The position numbers and the translations under genes are program-made. From the NCBI RefSeq assembly GCF_009909615.1, contig NZ_WWNE01000006.1, positions 62,001-126,000 of the forward strand: a DNA stretch of 64,000 bases, written 5' to 3'. Origin of the DNA: Acidiluteibacter ferrifornacis (GTDB taxonomy: Bacteria > Bacteroidota > Bacteroidia > Flavobacteriales_E > Vicingaceae). Within the stretch, counting starts at the first letter, position 1. Each line of letters begins with the position of its first letter. Of the stretch, positions 50,140 through 59,211 are shown piece after piece. The notes under the pieces were generated by a model that ran no database searches, was not told the origin of the DNA, and was given only the letters and a program-made list of their open reading frames with translations.

Positions 50140-50606
50140 TGGTGATACTTCTCCCCTTTAATGATTGTATGTGCCCGGTAAAGTTGTTCAAGAAAAAATA
50201 ATCGGACCATTTGGTGTGTTAGAGTCATTCTAGAAAGGCTAAGTTGGAGGTTCGCTCTAGCATAAACATCCTGACTAAAGCCAAAAGGCCCACCGATTAC
50301 GAAAATAACATTAGAAACACCAGAAACTTGCCATTTTTGAATTTGATTCGCGAATTGCTCAGATGAAAATGACTTTCCCTTATTATCCAACAGAACTAAA
50401 AAGTCTTGGTTTCCAATCGACTGCAAAAGCAACTTCCCTTCTTCATTTTTTTGCATGTCAACAGAAGCAAACTTTTGTTTTTTAGGCAACTCTAAAACAA
50501 TTGTCTCAAATCTTGCGTAATGTTTTAATCTACTCTCATATTCAACAAATCCTTTCGCGATGTAGTTATCCTTAGACTTATTGATTAGTATCAATGAATA
50601 TTTCAT
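50136..50606 (-). CDS. rlmH: 23S rRNA (pseudouridine-1915-N3)-methyltransferase RlmH
   Basis: SPOUT-class methyltransferase that modifies helix 69 of 23S rRNA. 156 residues, the normal length. The knot region has VIFVIGGPFGFS (SAM site) and the C-terminus has LSLSRMTLTHQMVRL and LYRAHTIIKGEKYHH, both diagnostic. A -7 box (TATATTTG) at 50674-50681 on the minus strand would give a leader of about 60 nt. Confidence 0.96.
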   Translation of the reverse strand: MKYSLILINKSKDNYIAKGFVEYESRLKHYARFETIVLELPKKQKFASVDMQKNEEGKLLLQSIGNQDFLVLLDNKGKSFSSEQFANQIQKWQVSGVSNVIFVIGGPFGFSQDVYARANLQLSLSRMTLTHQMVRLFFLEQLYRAHTIIKGEKYHH

Positions 50607-50673
50607 ATCGAAAAAACTATTTTGATTAACTTTAAAATCTGAAAGTAAAATCCCGGCTTGGCTTAATTTTTGT

Positions 50674-50681
50674 CAAATATA
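50674..50681 (-). promoter_or_regulatory. Possible -7 element of rlmH
   Basis: TATATTTG on the minus strand, an exact TAnnTTTG match in the 79-nt divergent gap between rlmH and the DUF4783 gene. It lies only 5 nt from the DUF4783 start on the other strand. Confidence 0.35.
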
Positions 50682-50685
50682 ACTC

Positions 50686-51078
50686 ATGAAATTTAAACAA
50701 TTACTTCCCCTCGTCTTTATTGTACTATTCTCTTTCCAATTTCTGTTTGGTCAAAGCAATTCTGAAATTTCAAAAGCGATTGCAACAGGCAGTGCAAAAG
50801 AGTTGGCGAAATACTTTAATGAAAACATTGATTTAAAAATTCCAGGTACAGACGGTGTCTTTAATAAGATGCAAGCAGAATTAATATTAAAAGATTTTTT
50901 TGTTCAAAATCCAATAGAAAGTTATGAAGTAAAACATGAAGGAAAGTCTAAAAATGAAGCGCACTATTCTATTGGAGAACTTATCCTCTCATCAAACAAA
51001 TACCGAACATACATTTTAATAAAAAAGCAAGAAAACTCTTTTAAAATAATCGAGTTTAATATTGAACTAGACGAATAA
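50686..51078 (+). CDS. DUF4783 family exported protein
   Basis: A 130-residue protein with a cleavable signal peptide (about 1-22, ...FQFLFGQ) and an NTF2-like alpha/beta domain (SEISKAIATGSAKELAKYF start, ILIKKQENSFKIIEFNIE end). It matches the Bacteroidota DUF4783 family, which is often found directly before nadC, as here (6-nt gap). Function unknown. Confidence 0.85.
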   Translation: MKFKQLLPLVFIVLFSFQFLFGQSNSEISKAIATGSAKELAKYFNENIDLKIPGTDGVFNKMQAELILKDFFVQNPIESYEVKHEGKSKNEAHYSIGELILSSNKYRTYILIKKQENSFKIIEFNIELDE

Positions 51079-51084
51079 CACCAA

Positions 51085-51918
51085 ATGACAATAGACCAAT
51101 TAATTAAAACAGCACTGCAAGAAGATATTGGCGACGGCGACCATTCTTCTTTATCATGTATTCCAAAAGATGCTGTTGGACGAGCGAAGCTATTAGTGAA
51201 AGAGCCAGGGATCCTTGCAGGTGTTAACATTGCTAAGCAAGTGTTTAAACAAGTTGACCCTCTTCTAACTTTTGAGCAAATATTGAATGACGGTGATGTG
51301 ATAAAACCCGGCGATATTGCATTTTATGTCGAAGGTTCCTCTCAATCTATTTTGAAAGGAGAGCGATTAGCTTTAAATTTTATGCAAAGAATGAGCGGAA
51401 TTGCTACTCACACTAATGAATTGGTCAAATTGGTTGGAGATCTTCCATGTAAGCTATTGGATACCAGAAAGACGACTCCAGGATTGCGAGAAATCGAAAA
51501 GTTGGCAGTAAAAATAGGAGGCGGAAGTAATCACCGTTTTGGTTTATACGACATGATTATGTTAAAAGATAATCATATTGACTATGCAGGAGGTATTTCT
51601 CAAGCGATCAACAAAACCAAAGAATATCTTGCTGAAAACAATAAAAAATTAAAAATTGAAGTTGAAGCAAGAGACCTAGACGAGGTAAAACAAATATTAC
51701 AAGTTGGAGGTGTGGACCGCATAATGCTTGACAACTTTAATTACACTGACTTAAAAAAAGCGGTGGAATTAATTGGAGTTTCTTCAGAAACAGAAGCATC
51801 TGGTGGGATTACAAGAGATACACTCAGAAATTATGCTGAATGCGGAGTGAATTTCATTTCAGTTGGAGCCTTAACTCACCAAATCAATAGCTTAGATCTA
51901 AGTCTGAAGGCCGTATAA
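51085..51918 (+). CDS. nadC: Nicotinate-nucleotide pyrophosphorylase (carboxylating)
   Basis: Quinolinate phosphoribosyltransferase of de novo NAD synthesis. 277 residues. The start IDQLIKTALQEDIGDGDHS, the substrate-binding block DTRKTTPGLRE, GGGSNHRFGLYDMIMLKDNHI, and the C-terminal VDRIMLDNF and EASGGI blocks are conserved. It lies 6 nt after DUF4783 and 2 nt before the YihY gene. Confidence 0.97.
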   Translation: MTIDQLIKTALQEDIGDGDHSSLSCIPKDAVGRAKLLVKEPGILAGVNIAKQVFKQVDPLLTFEQILNDGDVIKPGDIAFYVEGSSQSILKGERLALNFMQRMSGIATHTNELVKLVGDLPCKLLDTRKTTPGLREIEKLAVKIGGGSNHRFGLYDMIMLKDNHIDYAGGISQAINKTKEYLAENNKKLKIEVEARDLDEVKQILQVGGVDRIMLDNFNYTDLKKAVELIGVSSETEASGGITRDTLRNYAECGVNFISVGALTHQINSLDLSLKAV

Positions 51919-51920
51919 TT

Positions 51921-52880
51921 ATGATAGAAAAATTAAAGAATTGGGCGCTTAATCTTCCACTGGTTTCGTCTACAATCGCGCTTTCAAAAAGACTTGTGCT
52001 ACCAGGGTTTGATGGTCTTCCAATATATTATGTAGGAATATTTTTTTGGAATGGCATTCAAAAAGGCTTACTAGCCACCAAAGCGTCATCATTGGCCTTC
52101 AAGTTTTTTATGGCCATTTTCCCAACTATTATCTTTTTAGTTACATTGATTCCATTAATCCCAATTAATAACTTTCAATTAGAGTTATTGGCAATTTTAA
52201 ATGATCTACTTCCTACCACTGCATATAATTTTGCTGAAGAAACATTAATTGAAATAATTATTCAACCCAATCAGGGTCTGTTATCATTTGGATTTATTTT
52301 TGCAATTTACCTAGCAACCAATGGCTTAGATGGATTACTAACCGCATTTAAAGACAGTTACAATACCACATTTAAAAGAAGTGCAATAAAACAAAAGTTA
52401 TTAAGTGTACTACTCTTGTTCATTATCACACTTTTATTGATCATAGCAATTGCGGCAATCGTTAGCTCTGAAGTTATTCTTTATTATTTTCTAGACGAAA
52501 AGCAAATATTTGCGACCTACTTATTGATGGTTGGAAAATGGATTATCATAGCTGCACTTTGCTTTTTTGCAATCTCATTCATGTATTATATTGGTGGAAA
52601 CCGAGACATGAAATGGCGTTTTTTTAGTGCAGGATCAACTTTAGCAACTGTATTGGTGCTAATTGTATCCTTAGGATTTGCATTTTATGTAGATAACTTC
52701 GCCAATTATAACAAGATTTATGGTTCAATCGGAACATTAATTGTCATTATGCTTTGGATATACTTTAACTCCCTTGTCTTATTGATTGGTTTTGAATTAA
52801 ATGCTAGCATTCAGCAAGCAGGTTCAATTAGAGAAGTAAAAGATTCATTCGAGGACAATTCTCCTTTGGCAACAAATTAA
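51921..52880 (+). CDS. YihY/virulence-factor-BrkB family membrane protein
   Basis: A 319-residue inner-membrane protein with about six membrane helices (from residue 55 to 295) and the family pattern KASSLAFKFFMAIFP in the first and WIYFNSLVLLIGFELNA in the last. Once called RNase BN, but that activity belongs to another protein; the actual function is not known. It is the last gene of the DUF4783-nadC operon and overlaps the convergent flippase gene by 4 nt. Confidence 0.87.
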   Translation: MIEKLKNWALNLPLVSSTIALSKRLVLPGFDGLPIYYVGIFFWNGIQKGLLATKASSLAFKFFMAIFPTIIFLVTLIPLIPINNFQLELLAILNDLLPTTAYNFAEETLIEIIIQPNQGLLSFGFIFAIYLATNGLDGLLTAFKDSYNTTFKRSAIKQKLLSVLLLFIITLLLIIAIAAIVSSEVILYYFLDEKQIFATYLLMVGKWIIIAALCFFAISFMYYIGGNRDMKWRFFSAGSTLATVLVLIVSLGFAFYVDNFANYNKIYGSIGTLIVIMLWIYFNSLVLLIGFELNASIQQAGSIREVKDSFEDNSPLATN

Positions 52881-54352
52881 ATTCTTGACCTTATTTTTTG
52901 AAATAGACTTGAAATGTCTTCAGAAACATTTGATTTTAATATTAAAAAAATAAACAGCAATGCTATAATGCTAGACTTGTATAGAATATCAATAATATTA
53001 TTTCCGACATTGGGCAACAGACTTCCAACAAAGATTCCTACTAATACAATTGCAATCGTTTTAATAGTTTGACTATTGAACGGACTTAAGCCCATTTTTA
53101 GATAAATAAACAAAACCCTTACCACATTATAAGACACAGAGGAGATTAAAGTGGCAAAAGCAGCTCCATTTATTCCATATCTAGGTATGAAATAAAAATT
53201 TGTTCCAATACCTATTAAAACTAAAAAGGAAGAAGTTACTCCTTCAAATGGATAGTATTTCGAAGCATTAATAATTTGGCCATTTACTCCAGTAAGCATG
53301 TCAACTAGCCGAGTTATACCTAAAATCAGAATTACCATTTTTCCTGTTGCATACTCTTCTTTTTGGAACTCAAATACAGAATCGATGTTAACCCATAAAA
53401 GAGTAAACAATACACCACCAACTAAGAATTGATTAATAGAAGTCTTTTTATATAGTTCTGAAATTAAATCAAACCTCTTCTTTTTATAATTGTGGGCGAG
53501 GATTGGAAATGAAATTTTTACAATTGAAGTTGATGGAATAGTAATAAGTATGCAAAAGTAAAGAGCATTAGCATATATTCCTACAGCAGAGAGATTTAGC
53601 AAAAAAACAAGCATAATAATATCTAACTTAGACAGAACAATACCAGAAAGGTTAGTAAAAACTGTAAATAGGCTATACCTAAAATATATTTTACGCAGTT
53701 TCCTATTAAAAAACTGCCAGTCAATTTTCCACCGGAGTTGATTAGTATTCTTTAGATAGAAATAATAAATCAGTGAATTCAGCAAGTAAGAAAGGATAAA
53801 TCCAATAATAAATCCTTCAAAATCTATGACTTTAAAATAAAAGAGAACCAACAAAAAAGTAGTGACTATTTTATTTAAAACCTCTCTCAGGAAGGTAGAA
53901 ATAGACGTGTTGGAGTTTGCCTGGAGTTTTTGCTCAAATAGATTATTGATTAACATCAATAGTATTAATGGAAATAAAGACCAATAGTAATCTACAATTA
54001 ATGCACTTTTATCATAAAAATAGTGACTAATAATTGGTTGAAAAACAATTAATAAAATAGCAAAAACAACAAATCCTAAAAGAGAAACCAAAAAAGTAAG
54101 AGAAAATAAACCTTTATCATCTTTTGAAATGCCAGCGGTAAAGAATGGAAAAAAACGAACAAGGCTTCGACCGGTTCCAAACTGAGCTAGCATGGCTATA
54201 ATTACGGTAACGTCAAGTAATAATGAACGAAGGCCAAACTCTTCATAAGTGAATAATCTATTCATAAAAAGTGAAACATTTAGGAAACCTATTAATGCTC
54301 CTAAATAGCTACTGAATGATGATAGAGATGCTTGTTTTAAGACAATACCCAC
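52877..54352 (-). CDS. Oligosaccharide flippase family protein (Wzx/MATE-like)
   Basis: A 491-residue polytopic protein with about 14 membrane helices across its length, of the MOP exporter superfamily. The N-terminus (ASLSSFSSYLGALIGFLNVSLF) and the positively charged short loops fit Wzx-type flippases, which move lipid-linked oligosaccharides over the inner membrane. It marks the start of the surface-polysaccharide region. The sugar it carries is unknown. Confidence 0.85.
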   Translation of the reverse strand: MGIVLKQASLSSFSSYLGALIGFLNVSLFMNRLFTYEEFGLRSLLLDVTVIIAMLAQFGTGRSLVRFFPFFTAGISKDDKGLFSLTFLVSLLGFVVFAILLIVFQPIISHYFYDKSALIVDYYWSLFPLILLMLINNLFEQKLQANSNTSISTFLREVLNKIVTTFLLVLFYFKVIDFEGFIIGFILSYLLNSLIYYFYLKNTNQLRWKIDWQFFNRKLRKIYFRYSLFTVFTNLSGIVLSKLDIIMLVFLLNLSAVGIYANALYFCILITIPSTSIVKISFPILAHNYKKKRFDLISELYKKTSINQFLVGGVLFTLLWVNIDSVFEFQKEEYATGKMVILILGITRLVDMLTGVNGQIINASKYYPFEGVTSSFLVLIGIGTNFYFIPRYGINGAAFATLISSVSYNVVRVLFIYLKMGLSPFNSQTIKTIAIVLVGIFVGSLLPNVGNNIIDILYKSSIIALLFIFLILKSNVSEDISSLFQKIRSRI

Positions 54353-54432
54353 CTATTATAATTTAATGATGCATGACATAATTAAGAATAAAATGAATAA
54401 TTTTAAGCATTATTGTTGTTTAAATTAATTTT

Positions 54433-55233
54433 ATGTCATTCTTAGATTTAGCAAAGGCCTACACACATATTTCTTACGAAACTATAAAGGATCGTATGCA
54501 TTCTAAATCAGTTGAAAACTTATCAGAAGAGGATAAGCAAATTCTTTCCGATTTGGAATTAAATGGAGTAACTGTAATCCCTAATTATTATTCGGAAGAA
54601 AAGTGCGACCAAATCAAATCTGAGATTGACAATTTGATAAATGATGCTACTGTAAAGAAATGGGTCGATAAGGACGGATCAGATACGAGGGTATATGGGG
54701 CGCATAATCACTCTGATAAAATTATGGAATTTCATAAGGATCAATTCTTGACTCGTATTGGAGAGCAGTATACAAGATGTGAACTAATCAATTCTCATAC
54801 ATTGGGAGCTAGATTAGTTCCAACTCTTAACAATTTAGGATCTGGAGGGGGCTGGCATAGAGATAGCGTTTTCAGAATACAATATAAAAGCATTGTATAC
54901 CTAACCGATGTTACGGAGGAAAATGGTCCCTTTGAATATATATTGGGGAGTCACAAGATATCAACCATTTATAAATCTATAATTGAAAATAAATTTAATT
55001 CAAATCAAAACAGACTCGAAGAGGAACAAATTGAAAATTTTTTGAATTCCAATCAACACCTATATAAGCAGCTATATACTGCTAAAAAAGGATCAGTCAT
55101 CCTAGTGGACACGCGTGGAATTCATAGAGGCACACCAATAAAGGATGGTAACAGGTATGCACTAACAAATTATTTTATGCCCAAACATCATTATACAAAA
55201 GAAGTAGAAAAAAAATGGAAGCAGTTTATATAA
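54433..55233 (+). CDS. Phytanoyl-CoA dioxygenase (PhyH) family protein
   Basis: A 266-residue non-haem Fe(II)/2-oxoglutarate-dependent oxygenase. The double-stranded beta-helix carries the iron triad: His-x-Asp in GGWHRDSVF (about residues 142-144) and the distal His in DTRGIHRGTP (about 233). An Arg about 10 residues later (DGNRYALT) should bind 2-oxoglutarate. In polysaccharide regions such enzymes may hydroxylate a sugar or lipid, but the substrate is not evident. It is divergent from the flippase gene (80-nt gap) and convergent with the FkbM gene. Confidence 0.85.
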   Translation: MSFLDLAKAYTHISYETIKDRMHSKSVENLSEEDKQILSDLELNGVTVIPNYYSEEKCDQIKSEIDNLINDATVKKWVDKDGSDTRVYGAHNHSDKIMEFHKDQFLTRIGEQYTRCELINSHTLGARLVPTLNNLGSGGGWHRDSVFRIQYKSIVYLTDVTEENGPFEYILGSHKISTIYKSIIENKFNSNQNRLEEEQIENFLNSNQHLYKQLYTAKKGSVILVDTRGIHRGTPIKDGNRYALTNYFMPKHHYTKEVEKKWKQFI

Positions 55234-55244
55234 GTTCTCTTCCT

Positions 55245-56051
55245 CTAAAATTTAACAAATAAAAACTCAATTGAATAATACTTTGCATGACCTCGAGGAA
55301 TCTGGAACTCTCTATAATTTTCATATTTGAGTTTTTTTCTAACTTCATCTACTCTCTTAAAAAAATCATCAATTAAAGACTGGTCCTTCCTAGGTCTTTC
55401 GAATTCAACAACAATCTCTGTAGGAAAAATTCTTTGTTCAATCATTTGTTCAATAATTGGGAGAGCCGCCCCTTCAATATCAGCCTTAAATACATCAATG
55501 TGGTTATGTCCATTTTTCTGCATTAATTGATTGATAGTATAACATTCTGCATTAAAAGTTTTGCCATCATTCCCACTTGAATTGTCAATCAAACTTGAAG
55601 ACCCTCCATACTTAGGTTCGTAAAAGGTTAAGACTGTTTGCTCCGTCCAAACACCAAATGGAAAAAAGTAAAAATTAGAGTTCTTCTGAGACTTCATAAA
55701 CTCAATTGAAACAGGAGTAGGGTCATACATAAATACCTTACAGTTATATACTCGAGAAATATAGTTATCGAACCTTATATCATTCAGAATTCCTAAAGAA
55801 TAGACTATTGAATGGGGCCCCTTTTCAATTCTTTTATCCAAGAAATAATTACCCGCCTCGATATGATTATGGTCTATTAAAGGTATAGAATTTAAATAGT
55901 TTTTAGTACGAACTCTATCTTTATCAAAAATGTAAAATATATTGTGGTTCGCAACATATTTTATAATTCTATTTTTAATAGCTATATATCCATTAGAAAA
56001 AAGTGAACCATTTTTAATATTCGTTAAAACTTTGTTTTTTAAATCAGTCAT
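55245..56051 (-). CDS. FkbM family methyltransferase
   Basis: A 268-residue SAM-dependent methyltransferase. The C-terminal domain (about 70-265) has VYSLGILNDIRFD as a degenerate motif I, CKVFMYDPTP (acidic end of strand 2) and the FkbM signature VFKADIEGAALPIIEQM. The N-terminal 70 residues are basic and unassigned. FkbM enzymes O-methylate sugars or polyketides; here a surface sugar is likely. A palindrome TGGGAA-CA-TTCCCA lies 19 nt upstream of the start codon. Confidence 0.82.
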   Translation of the reverse strand: MTDLKNKVLTNIKNGSLFSNGYIAIKNRIIKYVANHNIFYIFDKDRVRTKNYLNSIPLIDHNHIEAGNYFLDKRIEKGPHSIVYSLGILNDIRFDNYISRVYNCKVFMYDPTPVSIEFMKSQKNSNFYFFPFGVWTEQTVLTFYEPKYGGSSSLIDNSSGNDGKTFNAECYTINQLMQKNGHNHIDVFKADIEGAALPIIEQMIEQRIFPTEIVVEFERPRKDQSLIDDFFKRVDEVRKKLKYENYREFQIPRGHAKYYSIEFLFVKF

Positions 56052-56475
56052 CTAATTGTTTTATAAGGAATGGGAACATTCCCAATTTATACAGTTTTAG
56101 AGCTGCCAAATTAAGGAATAAGTCTATTCTATCGATATGTCTTTCTACCATTTAATCATGAAATGTTATCTAAGGAAATAATTATCATTAAGATCTCTTC
56201 TTTTAAGAAATTATAAAACACTATAAATTGATTTATGCGTACGGTAAAGGTGATTAGATTTCAATAAGAAAATTCTATAAGCTAATATTCATTATATATT
56301 CCAATATTATTACTCCATTGATTAAATACTAAGGATGATTTTTTTTAGTCTAAATCATACAAAGGGATATTTTAGCATTAATTTCACAAAATATATATTA
56401 TGTAGTATCATAACAAAATAAAATATCCATAACCATTATATTGGTTAATAAGAAAGTCTAAAGAAATAACCCATC
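56052..56475. other. 424-nt intergenic region, no gene seen
   Basis: Very AT-rich divergent gap between the FkbM gene and the GT-B-like gene. I find no open frame with coding character, no tRNA and no clear TAnnTTTG box. The only structured element is the palindrome TGGGAACATTCCCA at 56071-56084, which may be an operator for the FkbM gene. Nothing else can be supported. Confidence 0.6.
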
Positions 56476-58338
56476 GTGAAGAAGTCTAAACTTTTAATAA
56501 TTGATTTAGTTTGTGATCAAAAAATCAACTTTGATGATTTCATAGATGATTATCCACAACAATTAACCGAAATTACCTATCTCAATGAAAATGAAACAAT
56601 CTTAAGACCGTACAAGGTTGTAGAACCCATTAACTTTAATAAAATTCACCAAGAAACCTATAATCAAGCATTTGATGAAGTTACAAAACTTGGAGAATTC
56701 ACTCTAAGTAATGGACTTTCTATTGCTGAAGAGTTAACATTAAACGATAAAAAAAGTTTGTGGTACTATTTCAGATTCATGCTGTTATACAAACATCGAA
56801 AAAGAATTTTTGAAGATAGAATTTATAGTGAAGCTATTTTACTTAACAAGGAGTATAAAAAAGTTGTTATCATCACATCTTCATCATATTTAAAAGGAAA
56901 AATAAATAAGGAAGTAGAAATAAAGTATTTGAATCAATCAGAAACGAAAGACTTTACCAATATTTTAAAATTTATGATTATATCTATTTGTAGATTTTTC
57001 ATAGGGTTGCCAAAGTTATTTTTGTTTTTCAAACCATTTAAACGCCATATTCTACTTTCGAATGCAAATTCAGAACAAAACATACTTTCTATTAAAGACT
57101 TTACAATTCAAAAGGGTGATCATTTTTGCGAGTATCTTCAAGATAAAATCGAATATGACACAGAGTATATAAATATCTCTGAGTATTTCCCTCCCAAACT
57201 CACGGATAGTAACAAAATAAAGCTTAGTGCACATTTCTTTAGAAGTAGACATAAAAATACAGTTTATATGGAGTCATTACTTTACCTCCAGTTTCTGAAT
57301 CCATTTTTCTATATTTCTTCTATAAAAGCCATATTAAAAATTTTCTATTCTTTTAAAAATATTCAGAAAGAAGAAAAGAAATACCCATTATTAGAGGAGT
57401 TCAAAAGCTATCAAAGATTATGCTATTTTATTGGTGTAAGAAAATCAGCAATTTATTGGATACTTAAATTTACTAATTACAAAACTGTTGCTTCAGTTAA
57501 TGAACATGACTCTCGGGTTAAGTCAATACTAGATGTAGCGACTTCACTAAAAATAAAAACTTTTGGTATTCAACACGGAGTTATACATTACAGACATTTA
57601 CACTATTGTTTCTCTAGTTTTGATTCTAGATTTCACCCATACCCCGATTACACTTTTGTATGGGGTGATTACTGGAATAAAGTACTTCAAAAAATTTCAA
57701 CCTATACCTCAGATGAACTTATTAATGTAGGGCAATTAAGGACAGATATAATACCTAAATTAAAAAATCAATATACCAACTTCATAAGTAACGATTGTAA
57801 AGACAGTAAAACCTTCACTATTCTATATCCTTCACAACCGTTATATGTTGGTGAGGAAGCTATGAGGGAAAAATTAGCAATTAGCATTCTTCAACTTTCA
57901 GTTGACCTACCAAATGTTCAGGTAGTTATCAAGCCTCACCCAAAAGAAAAAGACTGTGCAGAATTCTTTAATCAATTAGCCAGTAAATTAAATACTAAAA
58001 ATTTTGTAGTTCTAAATGAAGATTTATATAAAATGATTGCTACCTCGGATCTAGTAATTGTTTATAATAGCACAGTCGGTGCAGAAGCAATTTACTTTAG
58101 AAAACCTCTTGTAGTTATGAATTACGCCGATAACGATTTTAGTGGTTTTATCAAAAATAAGGTAGCAAAAGAGGTTAATAATTACGAAGAATTAAGACTT
58201 GTTACTCAACAAGTCATTACTCATAATCAAATAACTTCACCTGAAAATATAGATGAGTTTATAAAAGAGAGAGCTTTCAAAATCGATGGCGAGGTAGCAA
58301 AAAGAATTATTAATAATGTTAAGAATAAATCCCATTAA
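56476..58338 (+). CDS. Putative surface-carbohydrate biosynthesis protein, GT-B-like
   Basis: A 620-residue protein starting with GTG. I cannot name the family with certainty. Residues 1-about 170 are a unique charged region; 170-190 are hydrophobic; the C-terminal half looks like a GT-B fold: TFGIQHGVIHY (about 365), FVWGDYW, GQLRTDI, then ILYPSQPL, VVIKPHPKE (about 495) and the sugar-nucleotide-site pattern SDLVIVYNSTVGAEA. The QHG, KPHP and NST-x-x-EA motifs occur in capsule/teichoic-acid-type transferases and UDP-GlcNAc 2-epimerase-like folds. A polymerising or capping transferase for the local polysaccharide is a reasonable guess. Confidence 0.65.
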   Translation: MKKSKLLIIDLVCDQKINFDDFIDDYPQQLTEITYLNENETILRPYKVVEPINFNKIHQETYNQAFDEVTKLGEFTLSNGLSIAEELTLNDKKSLWYYFRFMLLYKHRKRIFEDRIYSEAILLNKEYKKVVIITSSSYLKGKINKEVEIKYLNQSETKDFTNILKFMIISICRFFIGLPKLFLFFKPFKRHILLSNANSEQNILSIKDFTIQKGDHFCEYLQDKIEYDTEYINISEYFPPKLTDSNKIKLSAHFFRSRHKNTVYMESLLYLQFLNPFFYISSIKAILKIFYSFKNIQKEEKKYPLLEEFKSYQRLCYFIGVRKSAIYWILKFTNYKTVASVNEHDSRVKSILDVATSLKIKTFGIQHGVIHYRHLHYCFSSFDSRFHPYPDYTFVWGDYWNKVLQKISTYTSDELINVGQLRTDIIPKLKNQYTNFISNDCKDSKTFTILYPSQPLYVGEEAMREKLAISILQLSVDLPNVQVVIKPHPKEKDCAEFFNQLASKLNTKNFVVLNEDLYKMIATSDLVIVYNSTVGAEAIYFRKPLVVMNYADNDFSGFIKNKVAKEVNNYEELRLVTQQVITHNQITSPENIDEFIKERAFKIDGEVAKRIINNVKNKSH

Positions 58339-58357
58339 TAATTCTTCTTGTAGTCAA

Positions 58358-58387
58358 AATCTTAGCTTTATAAAGCTTAGTAAGATT
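58358..58387. terminator. Possible hairpin terminator between convergent genes
   Basis: AATCTTA (58358-58364) pairs with TAAGATT (58381-58387), and an inner perfect palindrome GCTTTATAAAGC (58365-58376) extends the stem, with a TTAG bulge. There is no T run, so a terminator role is uncertain; the position between two gene ends supports it. Confidence 0.4.
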
Positions 58388-58446
58388 AAATAAATCAACT
58401 GTATTTATCCCTTCAAATTAAGAAACCTCAAATGTAAAATAAGTGG

Positions 58447-59211
58447 TTATTTTCTTTTTTTTGCTAGGACATATATTGAGTTATCCCCAACATATTCAGC
58501 AACTTTCACATCAAAATGTCGTCCTACAGATAGGTCAAATGCATTTAATTTTTTAAAATTGTGATCGGGTTTATTTTTTGATAGATAAAACGTCCAAGCA
58601 TGGTCATTGAACTTCTTGTTGATGTGAACCCCACTGTTCCATCTTTTACATGAATAAGCAGGTACGAGAAAGATTAATTGTCCTTCATCATTTAGCTTCT
58701 CATTCATTTGAGAAAAAATTAAATCTAAATCTTCTATATGCTCTAGGGTGTGTGATGAAAAAATAAAATCTACTAAAAAATCAAGCTCCGTTAAAGAGTT
58801 ATACTTTACAACACGATTAAAGCTATCCTTTTTGGCAAAATCTACAATGGGAATTGTCAAACTAATTGGACCATTCGCTCCTCCAAAATCAATTCCCTTT
58901 ATATTCTCATTAAAAATAATTGGTATTAATTGCTCCCGATATTGCCAAAGGCCTTTCCATCGCCAACCACCAAGAATTTTATGATGTTTCATATGTCTAA
59001 ACATAAAATTCTTAGTCCTTTGTTCTGCATCGTCGACAAATGATGTAAAATCCGCATTGGCATATGATGTCATTAATTCATCATAAGCTTTACTACTAAT
59101 AAATTTTTTAGTCAGGAGTTCTTTTCTTTTAGAGGCATAATAATTATTGACAAATACATTGTTATACCTCCATTTATGTACAGTCCCCTTAATCTTTTCA
59201 ACTAAATTCAT
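58447..59211 (-). CDS. Class I SAM-dependent methyltransferase
   Basis: A 254-residue protein. The SAM-binding region has GIDFGGANGPIS (motif I, about residues 105-116) and FIFSSHTLEHIEDLD (motif post-II, typical of Methyltransf_11 type). The N-terminal 90 residues are basic and helical. The acceptor is unknown; overlap with the synthase gene (ATGA, 4 nt) suggests that it acts on the nonulosonic acid or on the glycan that carries it. Confidence 0.8.
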   Translation of the reverse strand: MNLVEKIKGTVHKWRYNNVFVNNYYASKRKELLTKKFISSKAYDELMTSYANADFTSFVDDAEQRTKNFMFRHMKHHKILGGWRWKGLWQYREQLIPIIFNENIKGIDFGGANGPISLTIPIVDFAKKDSFNRVVKYNSLTELDFLVDFIFSSHTLEHIEDLDLIFSQMNEKLNDEGQLIFLVPAYSCKRWNSGVHINKKFNDHAWTFYLSKNKPDHNFKKLNAFDLSVGRHFDVKVAEYVGDNSIYVLAKKRK

